Origin: Cytophagales bacterium
GTDB taxonomy: Bacteria; Bacteroidota; Bacteroidia; Cytophagales; Cyclobacteriaceae
DNA: 8,133 bases
Assembly: GCA_020063545.1 (NCBI GenBank)
Contig: JAGUUF010000194.1
Coordinates: 1-8,133, forward strand
Reading direction: 5' to 3'
Shown here in pieces: positions 7,077-8,133 of the stretch. The stretch's first letter is position 1, and each line of letters starts with the position of its first letter. A program made the translations under genes and the position numbers. The notes under the pieces are model-generated. The model saw only the letters and a program-made list of their open reading frames with translations, did not search any database and was not told the origin of the DNA.

Positions 7077-7134
7077 CGTTGCAAACAGGCGAGTTAATGA
7101 ACTCCGAAGGAGTGAAATAGCAAGTTGTGCAACG
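7077..7134. repeat. 7-bp inverted repeat enclosing the fourth palindrome
   Basis: CGTTGCA at 7077-7083 is the exact reverse complement of TGCAACG at 7128-7134. The fourth palindrome lies near the midpoint, so the region could fold into a long interrupted stem with that hairpin at its tip. A 7-base match within 60 bases can occur by chance. Confidence 0.35.
7101..7113 (-). repeat. Fourth palindrome unit (minus orientation)
   Basis: ACTCC-GAA-GGAGT is a perfect 5-bp stem, the inverted counterpart of the first unit (reverse complement TTTCACTCCTTCGGAGT against TGTCACCCCTTCGGGGT). The inner pair differs from the first unit but remains paired. An alternative hairpin of GAGTT (7091-7095) with AACTC (7100-7104) would compete with this stem. 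Confidence 0.7.
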
Positions 7135-7156
7135 AAAAGCGGTTAGGTGCTACACG

Positions 7157-7627
7157 CTATTGTTCAATTGTTAAAAACTGCCGGGTGAAATCGGGGATTG
7201 TAGGAGTGTGATTAGCATCCTGATCAAATGCCAGGCTCAGTAAAAGGTGGTGTTCGTTTACTAGCCCAAAAACCAGCACGTGTATTTTTTGTTTTTCATT
7301 TTCTTTTAAGCGGTATTTGACAATGGTAACCGAATCATCAAAGATTTTGCCTTTCAATGTATCCAGGGTGTTAGCCTTTTTTAGCAGCATGGAATGTTTT
7401 TCTTCAACAAGATAGGTTAATGAGGGACTTTTAAGGTGCTGCCACCAAACTGTAAACCCCGGTCCTGAGAATCCATGGTCTGAAATCCTTTTGCAATCCG
7501 AGCAGATTTTAATTTTTCTTCCACACAACAGCACATACCGTTTTTGATTTAGCCAGGCTACCAATATGGCGGCAACCAAAACCCCGATAAAAAGTATGGA
7601 ACGCCAGTTCAGTAACTGGTTCTTCAT
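7157..7627 (-). CDS. Single-pass membrane protein of unknown function with a C-x6-C-x2-C motif
   Basis: I do not recognise this 156-residue protein. It has a short positive start (MKNQLLNWR), one hydrophobic segment at about residues 11-27 (ILFIGVLVAAILVAWL), then an extracytoplasmic or cytoplasmic domain. Just after the helix are three cysteines (C35, C42, C45) in LLCGRKIKICSDCKRIS, which could bind metal, form a disulfide, or be incidental. The rest is a mixed alpha/beta-looking sequence with hydrophobic strands (IHVLVFGLV at 115-123, HLLLSLAF at 127-134). There is no lipobox, so it is an anchored protein rather than a lipoprotein. The start at 7627 is set because an upstream ATG (7639-7641) runs into a stop after five codons. 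It begins 22 bases after the homogentisate dioxygenase stop on the same strand, so co-transcription is likely. It converges on rodA. A sampled stretch is about 40% GC, lower than the dioxygenase gene. Confidence 0.75.
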   Translation of the reverse strand: MKNQLLNWRSILFIGVLVAAILVAWLNQKRYVLLCGRKIKICSDCKRISDHGFSGPGFTVWWQHLKSPSLTYLVEEKHSMLLKKANTLDTLKGKIFDDSVTIVKYRLKENEKQKIHVLVFGLVNEHHLLLSLAFDQDANHTPTIPDFTRQFLTIEQ

Positions 7628-7649
7628 TTTGGTTGATTCATTTTGTTAA

Positions 7650-8133
7650 TCAAGGCGTATTCACCTCATTGAATCCCTCATTCGGATTCACATCCGTCCA
7701 GCTCATCGGGTAATTCTTATCGAGAAATTCCAGCGCATCGGTAGTGAGGTACAAAGGTTTGAACGTATCAATCATTACGGCAAGTTCGTGCGTTTCTTTT
7801 GCACCAATGCTTTTCTCTACCGTGCCGGGGTGCGGGCCATGCGGCAGCCCGCCCGGGTGAAGGGTAAACGATCCGCGTTCAATACCCCTGCGGCTCATAA
7901 AGTTTCCTTCAGCATAGTATAACACCTCATCGCTGTCGATGTTGCTGTGATTATAGGGTGCGGGTATGGCCAGCGGGTGGTAATCGAACAGCCGCGGCAC
8001 AAACGAGCAGATAACAAAGTTGTGCGCCTGGAAGGTTTGGTGGATGGGCGGAGGCATGTGGATGCGCCCGGTTATCGGCTCGAAGTCGTGTATGGAAAAG
8101 GCATATGGCCACAGAAAGCCATCCCAGCCTACC
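7650..8133 (-). CDS. hmgA: Homogentisate 1,2-dioxygenase, C-terminal part (5'-truncated by window)
   Basis: This enzyme opens the ring of homogentisate to maleylacetoacetate in tyrosine and phenylalanine catabolism, using Fe(II) and O2. The 160 visible residues begin VGWDGFLWPYAFSIHDFEPI and continue through MPPPIHQTF; the ATG at 8057 is internal, since the frame is open to the window edge with family-like sequence. The full protein is probably near 385 residues, the shorter bacterial type, an estimate from the family. Likely iron ligands are H62 in YNHSN, the acidic pair D68/E69 in DSDEV and H98 in LPHGPH (numbered from the first visible residue), with H92 nearby. The fold is a cupin. The C-terminus (EGFNEVNTP) looks complete. 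On the minus strand it is followed after 22 bases by the unknown membrane protein. Other tyrosine-catabolism genes, if clustered, would lie beyond the right edge. Confidence 0.95.
   Translation of the reverse strand, partial: VGWDGFLWPYAFSIHDFEPITGRIHMPPPIHQTFQAHNFVICSFVPRLFDYHPLAIPAPYNHSNIDSDEVLYYAEGNFMSRRGIERGSFTLHPGGLPHGPHPGTVEKSIGAKETHELAVMIDTFKPLYLTTDALEFLDKNYPMSWTDVNPNEGFNEVNTP

Larger units (their letters stand above)
6957..7113. repeat. Cluster of four REP-like palindromes in mirror arrangement
   Basis: Four short palindromes sit in the 207-base gap between the convergent rodA and 156-residue genes. All share a TTC (or, on the other strand, GAA) centre flanked by a C-rich/G-rich stem. 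Two (at 6957 and 6998) read CCTTCGG on the plus strand; two (at 7051 and 7101) read CCGAAGG. Outside the stem, the second unit and the reverse complement of the third share AATCATG, then C or T variants, CA and CCCTTCGGG. Stem bases differ between units, but each change is matched on the other arm. This looks like a REP/BIME-type element between convergent genes. Besides these palindromes I see no gene or RNA gene in 6950-7156. Confidence 0.75.

Noticed and set aside
6957..7113. CRISPR array
   Set aside because: The repeats are too short, differ in sequence, occur in both orientations and have irregular spacing, unlike a direct-repeat array.
7639..7641. Upstream ATG as start of the 156-residue minus-strand gene
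   Set aside because: It is in another frame and meets a stop after five codons (MNQPK).
7650..8057. Homogentisate dioxygenase as a short complete protein starting at 8057
   Set aside because: The frame continues to the window edge with strongly family-like sequence (SIHDFEPITGRIH), so the ATG is internal.

Overview
The window reads as a stretch of Bacteroidota chromosome, most likely from a Cytophagales-like organism. The evidence is indirect. The MreB, PBP2 and RodA sequences have the Bacteroidota flavour. Start codons largely lack Shine-Dalgarno sequences. The toxin-antitoxin pair is of a type I associate with this phylum, and the homogentisate dioxygenase is of a short bacterial type. Hand-counted sample lines give about 50-60% GC in the core genes, up to about 70% in one line of the dioxygenase gene, and about 40% in the toxin gene and in part of the small minus-strand gene.

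Layout. (1) Bases 3-818 hold the C-terminal half of purH (AICAR transformylase), with the start outside the window. (2) Bases 853-1387 hold a compact, AT-richer toxin-antitoxin module: a 55-residue basic antitoxin overlapping a 125-residue PIN-domain (VapC-type) toxin. (3) Bases 1472-6949 hold a complete rod-shape/elongasome operon, mreB-mreC-mreD-mrdA(PBP2)-rodA. Its genes are 4 nt apart, overlap by ATGA twice, or are 1 nt apart. (4) Bases 6950-7156 are a gene-free gap between convergent genes, filled by four short palindromes with a common TTC/GAA centre, arranged as a mirror (two in one orientation, then two in the other). (5) On the minus strand are a 156-residue single-pass membrane protein of unknown function (7157-7627) and, upstream of it in transcription, the C-terminal 160 residues of homogentisate 1,2-dioxygenase (7650-8133), which runs off the window.

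How the genes work together. MreB filaments under the membrane organise MreC and MreD. These recruit and activate the RodA glycosyltransferase and PBP2 transpeptidase pair that builds lateral-wall peptidoglycan. All five parts are intact, with catalytic motifs in place. PurH (purines) and the dioxygenase (tyrosine/phenylalanine breakdown) are unrelated metabolic neighbours. The toxin-antitoxin module looks like an insertion between purH and the mre operon.

I do not see a convincing undescribed multi-gene system. The best leads are the mirrored palindrome cluster, the toxin-antitoxin module directly upstream of the elongasome operon, a Cys/His cluster in PBP2, and the unknown Cys-containing membrane protein next to the dioxygenase.
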